Of a stretch of DNA of 64,000 nt, positions 10,447 to 19,127 are shown piece by piece; within the stretch, counting starts at the first letter, position 1, and each line of letters starts with the position of its first letter. Under the pieces are notes generated by a model. The model searched no databases, had not been told where the DNA came from, and saw only the letters and a program-made list of their open reading frames with translations. Source of the DNA: Echinicola arenosa (lineage in GTDB: Bacteria; Bacteroidota; Bacteroidia; Cytophagales; Cyclobacteriaceae); contig NZ_JACYTQ010000003.1 of assembly GCF_014841125.1 (NCBI RefSeq), positions 558,001-622,000 on the forward strand, written 5' to 3'. Position numbers and translations under genes: made by a program.

Positions 10447-10812
10447 ATGCAAGAAACCTGGAATTTTACACTATCCAATCCTACTACTTCAAGCAATTCG
10501 GAAGAACTTACTTCACTCCTTAAAAGGACTTTGGAATCGAATGAAAATGAACTTAGAATTTTCCTTTCCTTATATACTAAAATAGATGGAGCGGTAGCAG
10601 AATTCCCAGAATTTGAAAAATTGATTGAACAAAAGTCAATACAAGAAGGAAGCATTTCAATTCTCTTCAATAAGGTATTTTTTAATGCTTGCCTGAATAT
10701 CAATGAAACTGAAAAGGATCGAATAATACTCCATTATTTAGTAGACCAAGAAAGAGCGGAACTCCTACTTACGGGCCCTTTTGTACCGGAAAGAGGTATG
10801 GATGACATTTAG
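10447..10812 (+). CDS. Small unknown protein
   Basis: A 121-residue acidic soluble protein with no signal peptide, membrane segment or recognisable motif. The predicted chain is helix-rich and has a natural residue mix (few rare residues, balanced Glu/Lys/Leu), which supports it as real. A competing 86-codon frame on the other strand over 10443-10703 looks like its shadow. It stands alone after the macroglobulin gene and before a long A/T-rich gap. No function can be suggested. Confidence 0.55.
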   Translation: MQETWNFTLSNPTTSSNSEELTSLLKRTLESNENELRIFLSLYTKIDGAVAEFPEFEKLIEQKSIQEGSISILFNKVFFNACLNINETEKDRIILHYLVDQERAELLLTGPFVPERGMDDI

Positions 10813-10928
10813 ATTACAATCTTGAATATGGAGAATTGAGTATTAAGATTTTAGACTTCAATGATTAATCACAGACCTGCTATGAGGTTTCACAGAGTTT
10901 TTGGTCGGACAATTAATACTTCGGGGCT

Positions 10929-10955
10929 CTTTGTGCAAGCTTTGTGACCTTTGTG
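10929..10955 (+). repeat. Three CTTTGTG direct repeats
   Basis: CTTTGTG occurs at 10929, 10940 and 10949 (steps of 11 and 9 bases) in the gap before the Gfo/Idh/MocA gene, next to a TTTCACAGAG stretch at about 10887-10896. Intergenic fragments of this flavour recur in Cytophagales genomes in my recollection, but I cannot count copies from one window. Confidence 0.4.
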
Positions 10956-11026
10956 GCAAATTAAACAACAAACTCTTGACCTTAAATAGTCCCAATATCC
11001 CAACTACTCTTTATGCAACCGATAAA

Positions 11027-11057
11027 TTTGAAAATACGTTTCTTGCTCCTATCTTTA
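11027..11057 (+). promoter_or_regulatory. Bacteroidota-type promoter for the Gfo/Idh/MocA gene
   Basis: TTTG at 11027-11030, a 19-base spacer, then TATCTTTA at 11050-11057. The Bacteroidota consensus is TTTG-N19-21-TAnnTTTG; only the last base of the -7 element differs. The start codon is 43 bases downstream. An overlapping alternative -7 element, TAAATTTG, lies at 11023-11030. Confidence 0.5.
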
Positions 11058-11099
11058 TTGCCCATTCTTTTATAATAAAACCTATAGAAACCTAAAACC

Positions 11100-12248
11100 A
11101 TGACAAAGACAATCAAAGCGGCCATTGTTGGTACTGGCTTTATTGGGCCAGCTCATTTGGAGGCGCTGAGAAGAATCCCCAACATTGAAGTAATTGCCCT
11201 GTGTGAAGTAAACCAGGAACTCGCTGAGGAAAAGGCCAAACTTTTGGGCATTCCCAATGCCTATACTTTTGATGAGATGCTCAAGCAGCCTGAAATTGAT
11301 GTAGTGCACATCTGTACTCCCAATTTCCTCCATTACTCCCAATCCAAAGCAGTTTTAGAAGCGGGTAAACACGTTGTTTGTGAGAAACCGTTGGCTACAA
11401 AAATTGAAGAAGCGGAAGAATTGGTTGCATTAGCAAAGGAAAAAGGATTGGTCAATGCAGTACATTTTAACCTTCGTTATTACCCAATGGTACGTCAGAT
11501 GAAGACCATGAGAGAAAGTGGTGAATTGGGGGATATTTATAGCATCATGGGTTCCTATCTACAAGATTGGCTTTTTCTCAAAACCGATTACAACTGGAGA
11601 TTGGAGCCGGACAAGTCAGGAGATTCCAGGGCCATTGCCGATATCGGATCACACCTTTTAGATTTGACAGAATATGTGACTGGACTAAAAGTCACAGAAG
11701 TTATGGCTGATTTTTCAACCGTGCATAAGACACGTTTGAAACCTTTAAAGGCCATTGAGACCTATTCTGGCAAAATGCTTACCGAATCTGATTATGAAGA
11801 AGTTGACATCAACACTGAGGATCACGCTACTGTCCTGTTAAGGTTTGACAATGGCAATAAAGGCTCAGTGACCGTAAGCCAAGTAAATGCTGGAAGAAAA
11901 AATAGGTTGAACATTGAAATTGCAGGTTCCAAGTCCAACTTCGAATGGTGCTCAGAAAAACCTAATGAAATGTGGATAGGGAAACGAGAAACCGCCAACC
12001 AGCACCTGATGAAAGATCCATCCTTATTTACACAAGAAGCAGCAGGGTTGATCAGTTTTCCAGGAGGACACAATGAAGGTTTTCCAGATACTTCCAAGCA
12101 AATGTTCAAAGAAGTGTATGCTGCCGTAGCAGAAGGCAAACAGCCAGAAACCCCTTCTTTCCCAACATTTGAAGATGGATACCGCGAATTGCTAATTTGT
12201 GAGCGTATCATAGAAAGTAACAAAAAACAAGCTTGGGTAAAGATCTAA
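11100..12248 (+). CDS. Gfo/Idh/MocA family oxidoreductase
   Basis: A 382-residue NAD(P)-dependent sugar or polyol dehydrogenase. The N-terminal Rossmann fold begins at residue 6 with a glycine-rich loop (IVGTGFIGPAHLEAL), followed by the family motif CEKPLA at about 95-100, which carries the conserved Lys, and a C-terminal alpha/beta substrate domain containing a DIGSHLLDL segment around residue 180, where the family keeps its catalytic His. No signal peptide is seen. Paralogues act on sugars, inositol or uronic acids, and the substrate cannot be told here. It has its own promoter and an intrinsic terminator, so it is probably transcribed alone. Confidence 0.93.
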   Translation: MTKTIKAAIVGTGFIGPAHLEALRRIPNIEVIALCEVNQELAEEKAKLLGIPNAYTFDEMLKQPEIDVVHICTPNFLHYSQSKAVLEAGKHVVCEKPLATKIEEAEELVALAKEKGLVNAVHFNLRYYPMVRQMKTMRESGELGDIYSIMGSYLQDWLFLKTDYNWRLEPDKSGDSRAIADIGSHLLDLTEYVTGLKVTEVMADFSTVHKTRLKPLKAIETYSGKMLTESDYEEVDINTEDHATVLLRFDNGNKGSVTVSQVNAGRKNRLNIEIAGSKSNFEWCSEKPNEMWIGKRETANQHLMKDPSLFTQEAAGLISFPGGHNEGFPDTSKQMFKEVYAAVAEGKQPETPSFPTFEDGYRELLICERIIESNKKQAWVKI

Positions 12249-12275
12249 TTTATTGCCAAACTTTAACTAGTATAT

Positions 12276-12305
12276 GCCTTTCCTGAGATCAGGAAAGGCT
12301 TTTTC
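12276..12305 (+). terminator. Intrinsic terminator
   Basis: Perfect 11-base arms GCCTTTCCTGA (12276-12286) and TCAGGAAAGGC (12289-12299), followed by TTTTTC. It ends the Gfo/Idh/MocA transcript just before the pseudouridine synthase gene. Confidence 0.85.
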
Positions 12306-12323
12306 ATTCAACAATCAATCCTC

Positions 12324-13028
12324 ATGGAACTCAGTATACTCTTTGAAGATGACCACTATGTGGCTGTAAACAAACCAGCAGGGATGATGGTCCACAGGTC
12401 CAGCATTGCCATGGATGATGAACCAGTTTATGCTTTACAAACCCTTCGCGATCAGATTGGATTAAAAGTTTTTCCGCTGCACCGTATTGACCGACCAACA
12501 TCAGGAATCCTGTGGTTTGCCAAATATGCTGAGGCCGTACCACCTTTTCAAGATCAATTTATTCAAAAGGATATAAAAAAGTATTACTTGGCTGTAGTAA
12601 GAGGTTTTACCAAAGAAGAAGCTGCATTGATTGATCATCCTTTGAGGAAAAAGTTAAAAAAAGAGTTACAGGAAGCCCGGACGGAGTATTTGAGATTAGG
12701 GCAAATTGAAATTCCCTATGAGAGCTCTCCGAGACATTCCACCAGCCGATATTCCTTGGTGAGAGCTTATCCACTCACCGGAAGAATGCACCAAATCCGG
12801 CGCCATATGGCCCATGAAAGGAATTATATTATTGGGGATAATACTCATGGGGACAATCGGCAAAATATCTTTTTTCGCACACACTTTAAAATGTACCATA
12901 TGTTGTTGCATGCTTGGCAAAATGAATTGAACCATCCTATTACAGGAGAAACAATCAAGGTAAAATCGCCCCTACCGGATTACTTTAATCGCATGCTAGA
13001 GGAATTTTCCTGGTCACACTTAATCTAA
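12324..13028 (+). CDS. truC: RluA-family pseudouridine synthase, TruC-like
   Basis: A 234-residue enzyme that isomerises a uridine to pseudouridine, by homology at tRNA position 65. The start (LFEDDHYVAVNKPAGMMVHR) and the catalytic block HRIDRPTSGIL at about residues 53-63 follow E. coli TruC closely. The Asp in HRIDRPTSG is the catalytic residue of RluA-type synthases. The later TGRMHQIRRHMAH (about 152-164) and IIGDNTHGD segments are also typical. No S4 domain is present, as expected for TruC. The protein is slightly shorter than E. coli TruC (about 260 residues). It stands alone between two terminated units. Confidence 0.9.
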   Translation: MELSILFEDDHYVAVNKPAGMMVHRSSIAMDDEPVYALQTLRDQIGLKVFPLHRIDRPTSGILWFAKYAEAVPPFQDQFIQKDIKKYYLAVVRGFTKEEAALIDHPLRKKLKKELQEARTEYLRLGQIEIPYESSPRHSTSRYSLVRAYPLTGRMHQIRRHMAHERNYIIGDNTHGDNRQNIFFRTHFKMYHMLLHAWQNELNHPITGETIKVKSPLPDYFNRMLEEFSWSHLI

Positions 13029-13140
13029 TTGGATTTAAGGTGAGTTTGATCAACTTACTTTAAAATGGATTGACAATCTAAAAACCTGATTTTAAACTCA
13101 AATAGACTATATTTATAAAGAGATCATTTAATACAATCGC

Positions 13141-14622
13141 ATGAAAAAAAATTTAATCTTTTTAGCTTTGGCTATTACAGCTTTATTACCCAAAAAAGCT
13201 GAAGCTCAAAAATCCGCTATTGACAATTGCATCCTTGAAAAAGAGGCTATGTCCCACTTTAGGTATCTCGCTTCAGACGAGTTAATGGGACGTGATGCTG
13301 CTAGACCAGAGATAGACATTGCAGCAAGATACGTTTCAGAGCAGTTTTGGAAATATGGTGCTAAGGCCATTTCAGACAACTATTTTCAATCTGTTCCTTT
13401 TAGACTATCTGCTCCTCCTAGTTCAGGAACTCTAAAATTAGGAAGCGAAGAATTGACCCAAGGTCAGACAATATTGGTGCTTGATGGCAAATCATTAGAA
13501 GGCAGTTACGAAATGGTAGTAGCAGGTTATGGACTTGAAGAAGACCTGGCAGGAAAAGACATTTCTGGTAAAATTCTGGTTGTTCGTGTGGGTGGACCGG
13601 AAAAAATGGGCCCTTCCCAGCTCTTTGCTGCTGGGAGAAAAAAATTAGCTTTAGCGCAAGAAAAAGGAGCCATTGCCTTGATAGAAATGTACAACCTCCC
13701 TACTACCCCTTGGACTTTGTTGACCAACTATCTCAATAAACCGCAAATGACTTTGGCACAGGGGGAAAGTCAAGAAGCCGGAATTCCCTATATCTGGGCC
13801 AAAGATTTGGATGGAGCGCTGATCAAAGCTATCGACAAAGGCAGTGCAGCAAAAGCAACCGTTGCTATCACAGGAAAGGTTAATAAATCCTTCAATGGTA
13901 AAAATGTCATTGGAGTGATTGAAGGAACGGATCCAAAACTCAAAGAAGAGTATGTGATGTTGTCTGCTCATTATGATCATATTGGTGTAGGCTCTCCCAA
14001 TGCCGAAGGTGATACAATTTACAATGGAGCCAGAGACAATGCAGTAGGTACTGTAGCCATTATCAATGCAGCCAAATTCTTCGCTGAACATCCTCCTAAA
14101 AGATCCATTCTTCTTTGTGCATGGACAGCTGAGGAAAAAGGTTTGCTCGGTTCTGCTTATTTTTCTGAGCACCCTTTAGTACCGCTCAATAAAATCATTT
14201 ATAACCTTAATATAGATAATGGAGGTTATAATAATACTGAAATCATAACTGTCATAGGCTTGGGCAGAACATCTGCTGACCATTATATCAAAGAGGCTGT
14301 ATCAGCATATGGCTTAGAAACCACTGCAGATCCCTCCCCTGAGCAAGGCTTATATGATCGCTCTGATAATGTCAATTTTGCTAAAAAGGGTATCCCTGCC
14401 CCTACTTTTAGTTTGGGTTTTACAGCATTTGACGCAGAAATCATGAAATATTATCATCAAGCCGCAGATGAAGTAGATAGTTTTGATTTGGACTATGCCA
14501 TGAAATATTGGAAATCTTATTTACTCACAGCTCAAAAAATTGCCAATGCGGAAGATAAACCTATATGGGAAGCCGGTGATAAATACGAAGAGGCTGGAAA
14601 AGCGCTTTACGGAACTGAATAA
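13141..14622 (+). CDS. Secreted M28-family zinc peptidase with PA-type insert
   Basis: A 493-residue exported metallopeptidase, probably an aminopeptidase in the periplasm or outside the cell. A signal peptide covers residues 1-23 (ending KAEAQ). The region of about 110-255 looks like a protease-associated (PA) domain. The M28 catalytic core follows with zinc-ligand motifs SAHYDH (H277), RDN (D299), a TAEEKG catalytic Glu pair near 332-333, and a final His in YYHQAAD. The usual NLDMIG-like segment reads NIDNGG. The gene stands alone and converges on the GIN-domain operon with a shared terminator. Confidence 0.92.
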   Translation: MKKNLIFLALAITALLPKKAEAQKSAIDNCILEKEAMSHFRYLASDELMGRDAARPEIDIAARYVSEQFWKYGAKAISDNYFQSVPFRLSAPPSSGTLKLGSEELTQGQTILVLDGKSLEGSYEMVVAGYGLEEDLAGKDISGKILVVRVGGPEKMGPSQLFAAGRKKLALAQEKGAIALIEMYNLPTTPWTLLTNYLNKPQMTLAQGESQEAGIPYIWAKDLDGALIKAIDKGSAAKATVAITGKVNKSFNGKNVIGVIEGTDPKLKEEYVMLSAHYDHIGVGSPNAEGDTIYNGARDNAVGTVAIINAAKFFAEHPPKRSILLCAWTAEEKGLLGSAYFSEHPLVPLNKIIYNLNIDNGGYNNTEIITVIGLGRTSADHYIKEAVSAYGLETTADPSPEQGLYDRSDNVNFAKKGIPAPTFSLGFTAFDAEIMKYYHQAADEVDSFDLDYAMKYWKSYLLTAQKIANAEDKPIWEAGDKYEEAGKALYGTE

Positions 14623-14626
14623 ATAA

Positions 14627-14656
14627 AAATGGCCAAGGAAGATTCCTTGGCCATTT
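14627..14656. terminator. Bidirectional intrinsic terminator
   Basis: Perfect 14-base arms (AAATGGCCAAGGAA at 14627-14640 and its complement at 14643-14656) with a two-base spacer, between the convergent peptidase and GIN-domain genes. It is flanked by A-rich bases on one side and TTTC on the other. Confidence 0.8.
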
Positions 14657-14679
14657 CATTGTTGTTTAATTCAAGTCTA

Positions 14680-15642
14680 TTAGTTTTCGATAGTAATATT
14701 ACCGGAGCTAACAGCTCCCCTTACCGTTTTACTTGAGTTATTATCTATTCTCAAACTTTTGCCTGTTTTCTGGTTACCTACTCTCAAACTTCCACTACTT
14801 GCGGCCAATTCAAAATTATAATTGTCCAAGTTATCAGGCGTCTGAATATGTACAGAGCCTGAGGAGAATTTCAAATCGGTATCCCCTCCTAAACCGGCAT
14901 TGTCTGCAGAAATACTTCCAGAAGAACCTATCAATTCGCCAAGCTCTCCAATATCATCCAAAACAATTCTACCAGAGCTGATCTTGGCATCTACTTTTCC
15001 GGAAATATCCTCCAAAGAAATTTTACCGCTGCTGCCAATCGCATCCACATTGCCTTTCACATCATCCAAATGAGCTTCGCCAGAGGATACTTTACAGTAA
15101 ACATCTCCTATCAAATCTTCTCCTTCTATTTTTCCGGAGCCCACTGATAAATGAATTTTACTCACATTCAGTTCACTGGCTTTTAAATGTCCTGACCCAG
15201 CGGAAAGATCGATTTCTTCATGATTTACATTGGAAACAAAAGCAGTTCCTGATCCACTGTTTACCTTCAACTCAATTTCTTTGGGACCTGTAACACTGAT
15301 AAAGCCTTCGTTGCGAAAATTGCCCCAACCGCTAAATCCTTTGCTTTGCTCCCATTTGACTAAGAGTTTGTCTCCTTTCACTTCGTAAGTGATTTCTACT
15401 CCATTTGATTTATTGGATTCAAGATAAGCGTTTAAGGAAACCTCTGTAGCCAGATCTCTTCCTTCATACGTCACTTCCAAAGGACCTCCATGGATTTCTA
15501 CGGCTGTAATTCCGTCAAAAACTTCCTCAATATCTGACACCACGGTCATTTGAGAATATGAACATCCTGGCAAGAGGGCTGCCACAAAAACAAGGGCAAC
15601 AGTTAAGATTTTATAGTTATGCTTCATCATTTTATTTTTCAT
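14680..15642 (-). CDS. Lipoprotein with GIN/DUF4097-type beta repeats
   Basis: A 320-residue envelope protein. The signal ends in a lipobox (ALLPGC, Cys about residue 27), so it should be lipid-anchored. The body is a run of short beta-strand repeats with recurring SSG/SGS motifs (for example SGSGT, SGKI, SSGSI), typical of the DUF4097/DUF2807 'head GIN' beta-helix families of Bacteroidota. Its function is unknown; such proteins are thought to be surface or periplasmic. The ATG at 15642 overlaps the TGA of the upstream TM2 gene (ATGA), implying coupled translation; ATGs at 15630 and 15627 are alternatives. Confidence 0.85.
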   Translation of the reverse strand: MKNKMMKHNYKILTVALVFVAALLPGCSYSQMTVVSDIEEVFDGITAVEIHGGPLEVTYEGRDLATEVSLNAYLESNKSNGVEITYEVKGDKLLVKWEQSKGFSGWGNFRNEGFISVTGPKEIELKVNSGSGTAFVSNVNHEEIDLSAGSGHLKASELNVSKIHLSVGSGKIEGEDLIGDVYCKVSSGEAHLDDVKGNVDAIGSSGKISLEDISGKVDAKISSGRIVLDDIGELGELIGSSGSISADNAGLGGDTDLKFSSGSVHIQTPDNLDNYNFELAASSGSLRVGNQKTGKSLRIDNNSSKTVRGAVSSGNITIEN

Positions 15643-16037
15643 TGTTCAGGAGCAGGAGGAGTTGATGGTGCAGGCCCTGGTTGTGGAAAGCCATTTGACA
15701 TCATGGATAGCGTTTCGTGAGCAATTTTCATATTGTACTCATACGCCAAACTTTTATAGTTGACCAAATCCACTATCGTACCGATCAAACACAATCCACC
15801 AGTAAATAAATATAAAATACCCAATCCTATCTGGCCCAATACGAAACGGTGCAAACCGGCAAACCCAAAGAAGCCCAATAAAGCCAAAATAAGAATCATT
15901 TGACTGTCTTTTCTTCTTGCTCTATAAACTTGCGCAAACAATGAAGCTTGCTCATCATCCATATTTTTAAGGATACCTTGAATATAACCTAATTCCATCC
16001 CTTCCAATTCCGGAAGGTGTTTTAACACATTAGCCAT
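15639..16037 (-). CDS. TM2-domain membrane protein
   Basis: A 132-residue protein with two membrane segments in the middle (about residues 50-90) forming a TM2 domain (GFFGFAGLHRFVLGQIGLGI then LFTGGLCLIGTIVDLV). The N-terminal 45 residues are soluble and helical, and the C-terminus is Pro-rich. TM2 domains are common in bacteria but without a settled function. It overlaps the DUF2752 gene upstream by 8 bases and the lipoprotein gene downstream by 4 bases, so the three are almost surely one operon. Confidence 0.88.
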   Translation of the reverse strand: MANVLKHLPELEGMELGYIQGILKNMDDEQASLFAQVYRARRKDSQMILILALLGFFGFAGLHRFVLGQIGLGILYLFTGGLCLIGTIVDLVNYKSLAYEYNMKIAHETLSMMSNGFPQPGPAPSTPPAPEQ

Positions 16038-16335
16038 AGTTTCTTTTTGCTTTTAAATGTTTTATTAAATTAAAAATTCTCAAAAGAATCACAATCCACG
16101 CTAAGCCAGCTAGGGGATGCATTTCCCACGAAGCTTTAAAGTTTCCTTCTATCAACAATTTCATGCTTCTGCCCAGACCACATCCGGGACACCATTCAAA
16201 TCCCAAAAGGCCTATTGGGCACAACGTGAAATGCTGTGTTGAATCGGTGTCGATCAATAAGATACCTATGATCCCCAGACACCAAAATATCAACTCAGTC
16301 GGAAATGTTTTTATTGGATAACTGTTTCTTGTCAT
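16030..16335 (-). CDS. DUF2752 membrane protein
   Basis: A 101-residue membrane protein with the DUF2752 signature: a CPGCGLGRS motif at about residues 54-62 preceded by a TLCPIGLLGFEW segment. It has an N-terminal and a C-terminal hydrophobic stretch. Function unknown. It is the first gene of the DUF2752/TM2/GIN operon; the same pair DUF2752 plus TM2 is often seen side by side in Bacteroidota in my recollection. No clear promoter was found in the gap to 16559. Confidence 0.85.
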   Translation of the reverse strand: MTRNSYPIKTFPTELIFWCLGIIGILLIDTDSTQHFTLCPIGLLGFEWCPGCGLGRSMKLLIEGNFKASWEMHPLAGLAWIVILLRIFNLIKHLKAKRNYG

Positions 16336-16559
16336 TCGGTTTGGAAGATACGAAAAGAATGCCAGTTGTTAAAAATGGCTCTAAAGGGGTTTTTAACAAT
16401 TTTTAACACGATTTAGATGATCACAAACGGACAAAAAATGATCGGTATTGAACACTATGAATAAGAAATCCGTACACTTGTTTTACTATTATTGAACTCA
16501 TGTTCGACAATACCAAATCCTTTCGTAATTTAGCTTGACTTCAGCCAAAATATTCCAAA

Positions 16560-17486
16560 ATGAAAAAATTAAGTGCAATTCTTTCCTGCTTTCTTTTTAT
16601 AATTCCTTCAATATTAGTTCATGGACAGCAATCTTTCGATTTAATCTCCCTTGAGTCTAAAACCTTCTTCGGTAATTTTTCCATAGTGCCAGGCAGTGCC
16701 AAGAAAATCACAGACAGGGCAGGATATGACAATCAACCTTGCTTCATCAACAATCTGCAGGTTGCTTTTTCTTCTATTGATGAAAAAGGAAACAGTGATA
16801 TCATCCTGTACAGTTTTGACAAAGAAAATTTCACTAATATGACCAGAACCTCGGATAAAAGTGAATTTTCTCCAAGATTGACTGACTGTGGCCAGTACAT
16901 TTCTGCCGTGACGGTCGAAGAGGACAGCACGCAAAGACTTTGGCTCTACCCTATCAACTTTGGTGAACCCGAATTACTTTATGATGATATCGAGCCGGTG
17001 GGATATTACGCTTGGTATAATAATATCGCTGCCATGTATCTTTTAGGAGAACCCAATGAACTGGTTTACCCTTACAGCAGGGATAATGTAATCACTTTAG
17101 CTGAGAATGTTGGAAGAAGCATTCAAAAAAGACCCAAGACTAGCCAAATCACTTATATTGATCATGGTGCAAGTGTAGTCCTAAATGGAAAAAGTACTTA
17201 TGAAATTAAGTTCTATGACATTGATGAGAAAAATACCGGAAATTATGGAGTAGCCTTAAGTGAAAGTGATGATTTTGTCTGGATAGATAAAAACACCATG
17301 CTGATGGCCCAAGGTCAAGAACTTTACATCAAAAAGGTGAATAAAAACCTGGACTGGGAGAAAATAGCCAGTGTTTCCATGCCTGGATATGGTAATATCA
17401 GTAGATTGGCTGTGAGTCCCAAGGGTGATAAAATCGTATTGGTTATGGAAAGGAAAATCGATACTGTAGCCACCAATGCTGACTAA
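16560..17486 (+). CDS. Exported PD40/TolB-like beta-propeller protein
   Basis: A 308-residue protein with a signal peptide (residues 1-22, ending VHGQ). The rest has the pattern of short blades, with recurring segments such as NSDIILYSFD, SPRLTDCGQYI, RLWLYPI and LAVSPKGDKIVLV, typical of PD40/TolB-like propellers. Some relatives in Bacteroidota gliding and T9SS loci have such propellers, but nothing here ties it to them. Exact function unknown. It lies just before tyrS. Confidence 0.75.
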   Translation: MKKLSAILSCFLFIIPSILVHGQQSFDLISLESKTFFGNFSIVPGSAKKITDRAGYDNQPCFINNLQVAFSSIDEKGNSDIILYSFDKENFTNMTRTSDKSEFSPRLTDCGQYISAVTVEEDSTQRLWLYPINFGEPELLYDDIEPVGYYAWYNNIAAMYLLGEPNELVYPYSRDNVITLAENVGRSIQKRPKTSQITYIDHGASVVLNGKSTYEIKFYDIDEKNTGNYGVALSESDDFVWIDKNTMLMAQGQELYIKKVNKNLDWEKIASVSMPGYGNISRLAVSPKGDKIVLVMERKIDTVATNAD

Positions 17487-17538
17487 TGCTAACAGATTGC
17501 CAGTGACTTGGCCAAATATCAAATCAATCCTTTAATTC

Positions 17539-17569
17539 TAAAGCTGCAAAACCTATATTTGCAGCTTTA
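17539..17569 (+). terminator. Hairpin between the PD40-type gene and tyrS
   Basis: Perfect 12-base arms TAAAGCTGCAAA (17539-17550) and TTTGCAGCTTTA (17558-17569) with a 7-base loop. There is no T-tract. The hairpin contains the -7 element of the tyrS promoter (TATATTTG, 17554-17561), so the same DNA may both end one transcript and start the next. Confidence 0.55.
17554..17561 (+). promoter_or_regulatory. tyrS promoter -7 element
   Basis: TATATTTG matches TAnnTTTG exactly. TTTA at 17531-17534 lies 19 bases upstream in the -33 place. The ATG is about 34 bases downstream. Confidence 0.5.
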
Positions 17570-17594
17570 ATTGATTAAAAGCTGCAATAAAAAT

Positions 17595-18893
17595 ATGAAT
17601 AACTTTATCGAAGAACTGCGTTGGAGAGGCATGATCCAGGACATGACCCCAGAATTGGAAGAACACTTGAATAAAGGCGTTACTTCTGCCTATCTGGGTT
17701 TTGATCCAACAGCGGATTCTTTACACATTGGTCACTTGGTTGGTGTGATGACCCTATTACACTTTCAAAGGTCAGGACATAAGCCATTTGCGCTGGTCGG
17801 TGGTGCAACGGGAATGATCGGTGACCCTTCTTTTAAGTCAGCAGAGAGAAACCTGCTAGACATGGAAACCCTTGAAAACAATATTGCTGGAATCCAAAAG
17901 CAGTTATCCAAGTTTTTGAATTTCGATGATGATAAAGAAAATAAGGCTGAATTGGTTAATAATTATGATTGGATGTCTCAATTTTCCTTTTTGGATTTCA
18001 TCAGAGATGTAGGAAAACACATCACTGTAAATTACATGATGTCCAAGGACAGTGTCAAAAGAAGGCTTGAAGAAGGAAACGGACTATCTTTCACAGAATT
18101 CACCTACCAGCTGATCCAAGGATACGATTTCTACCACCTTTGGAAAAACAAGAATTGCACCATGCAGCTTGGAGGTTCAGACCAGTGGGGAAATATTGTG
18201 ACCGGTACTGAGCTGATTAGAAGAAAAGAAGGTGGAAGTGCTTTTGCATTGACAGTACCTTTGATTACCAAAGCTGATGGATCTAAATTTGGTAAAACTG
18301 AAGGCGGTAGTGTTTGGCTGGACCCTGAAAAAACATCACCTTATGCCTTCTATCAGTTCTGGCTAAATGTTTCTGATGAAGATGCATCCAAATATATCAG
18401 GATCTTTACCACATTAGACCAAGCTACCATTGAAGGTTTGGAGAAAGAACATTCAGAAGCACCTCACTTAAGAATACTTCAAAAAGAAATCGCCAAAGAG
18501 ATTACCATCATGGTACATTCAACAGCTGACTATGAGATGGCGGTAAAAGCATCTGAAATCCTATTCGGAAAGTCCTCAACAGAGGACCTTGCTTCCTTGG
18601 ATGAAAGAACTTTCCTACAGGTATTTGAAGGGGTTCCCCAAGTGGAAATTTCGAAATCTGACTATGATGAATTGGCTGGTATTTTAGATCTTTTAGGAGA
18701 TAAAGGCCAAGGAGTAATTTTTGGCTCTAAAGGAGAAGCTAGAAAAATGGTCCAAGGAGGCGGCGTCAGTATCAACAAAATCAAAGTATCTGATCCACAG
18801 GCAAGCACTGAAAACCTTGAATTACTTCAGGGAAAATACTTGCTTGTTCAGAAAGGAAAAAAGAACTACTTTATAATTAAAGTAACTGCATAA
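17595..18893 (+). CDS. tyrS: Tyrosyl-tRNA synthetase
   Basis: A 432-residue class I aminoacyl-tRNA synthetase that charges tRNA-Tyr. The ATG at 17595 gives the standard bacterial start ([12 protein letters not shown]); an in-frame TTG 24 bases upstream is not needed. The HIGH motif is at 44-47. The KMSKS-like loop reads KFGKT at 231-235, as in bacterial TyrRS. Tyrosine-pocket motifs (GGSDQWGNI near 190-200) and a C-terminal S4 RNA-binding domain (about 365-432) are present. An intrinsic terminator follows. Confidence 0.98.
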   Translation: MNNFIEELRWRGMIQDMTPELEEHLNKGVTSAYLGFDPTADSLHIGHLVGVMTLLHFQRSGHKPFALVGGATGMIGDPSFKSAERNLLDMETLENNIAGIQKQLSKFLNFDDDKENKAELVNNYDWMSQFSFLDFIRDVGKHITVNYMMSKDSVKRRLEEGNGLSFTEFTYQLIQGYDFYHLWKNKNCTMQLGGSDQWGNIVTGTELIRRKEGGSAFALTVPLITKADGSKFGKTEGGSVWLDPEKTSPYAFYQFWLNVSDEDASKYIRIFTTLDQATIEGLEKEHSEAPHLRILQKEIAKEITIMVHSTADYEMAVKASEILFGKSSTEDLASLDERTFLQVFEGVPQVEISKSDYDELAGILDLLGDKGQGVIFGSKGEARKMVQGGGVSINKIKVSDPQASTENLELLQGKYLLVQKGKKNYFIIKVTA

Positions 18894-18902
18894 TTTTTTA
18901 TT

Positions 18903-18929
18903 CGGGAGGTATATAACCTCCCGATTTTA
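18903..18929 (+). terminator. tyrS terminator
   Basis: Arms CGGGAGGT (18903-18910) and ACCTCCCG (18916-18923) with a short loop, followed by ATTTT, directly after the tyrS stop codon. Confidence 0.8.
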
Positions 18930-19006
18930 CTTTTTAGCAGTCCCCTATCCAAATAAACTAAATCTAAGTCAATATATTTATTCAACTCACAATCAACCAT
19001 TTAACT

Positions 19007-19082
19007 AACTTTATTTAAGGTTTTTATTTAGAAAATATATTTATCTTTTTTTGAGTCCAGTTATCGTTTTTTAAATAAAGTT
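19007..19082. repeat. Inverted repeat upstream of the TetR gene
   Basis: AACTTTATTTAA (19007-19018) and its exact complement TTAAATAAAGTT (19071-19082) are separated by 52 bases, 46 bases before the TetR start codon. A related CCTTATTTAA lies at 19096-19105. This could be a spaced operator pair for the regulator or simply A/T-rich chance. Confidence 0.4.
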
Positions 19083-19127
19083 CAATAACTTTAAACCTTA
19101 TTTAAATCACGTTTACTTTTTGTACAC

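Noticed and set aside
10901-11095. 64-codon frame with CKLCDLC
   Set aside because: The cysteines come from the CTTTGTG repeat, the frame lacks a natural residue pattern, and it overlaps the promoter of the next gene.
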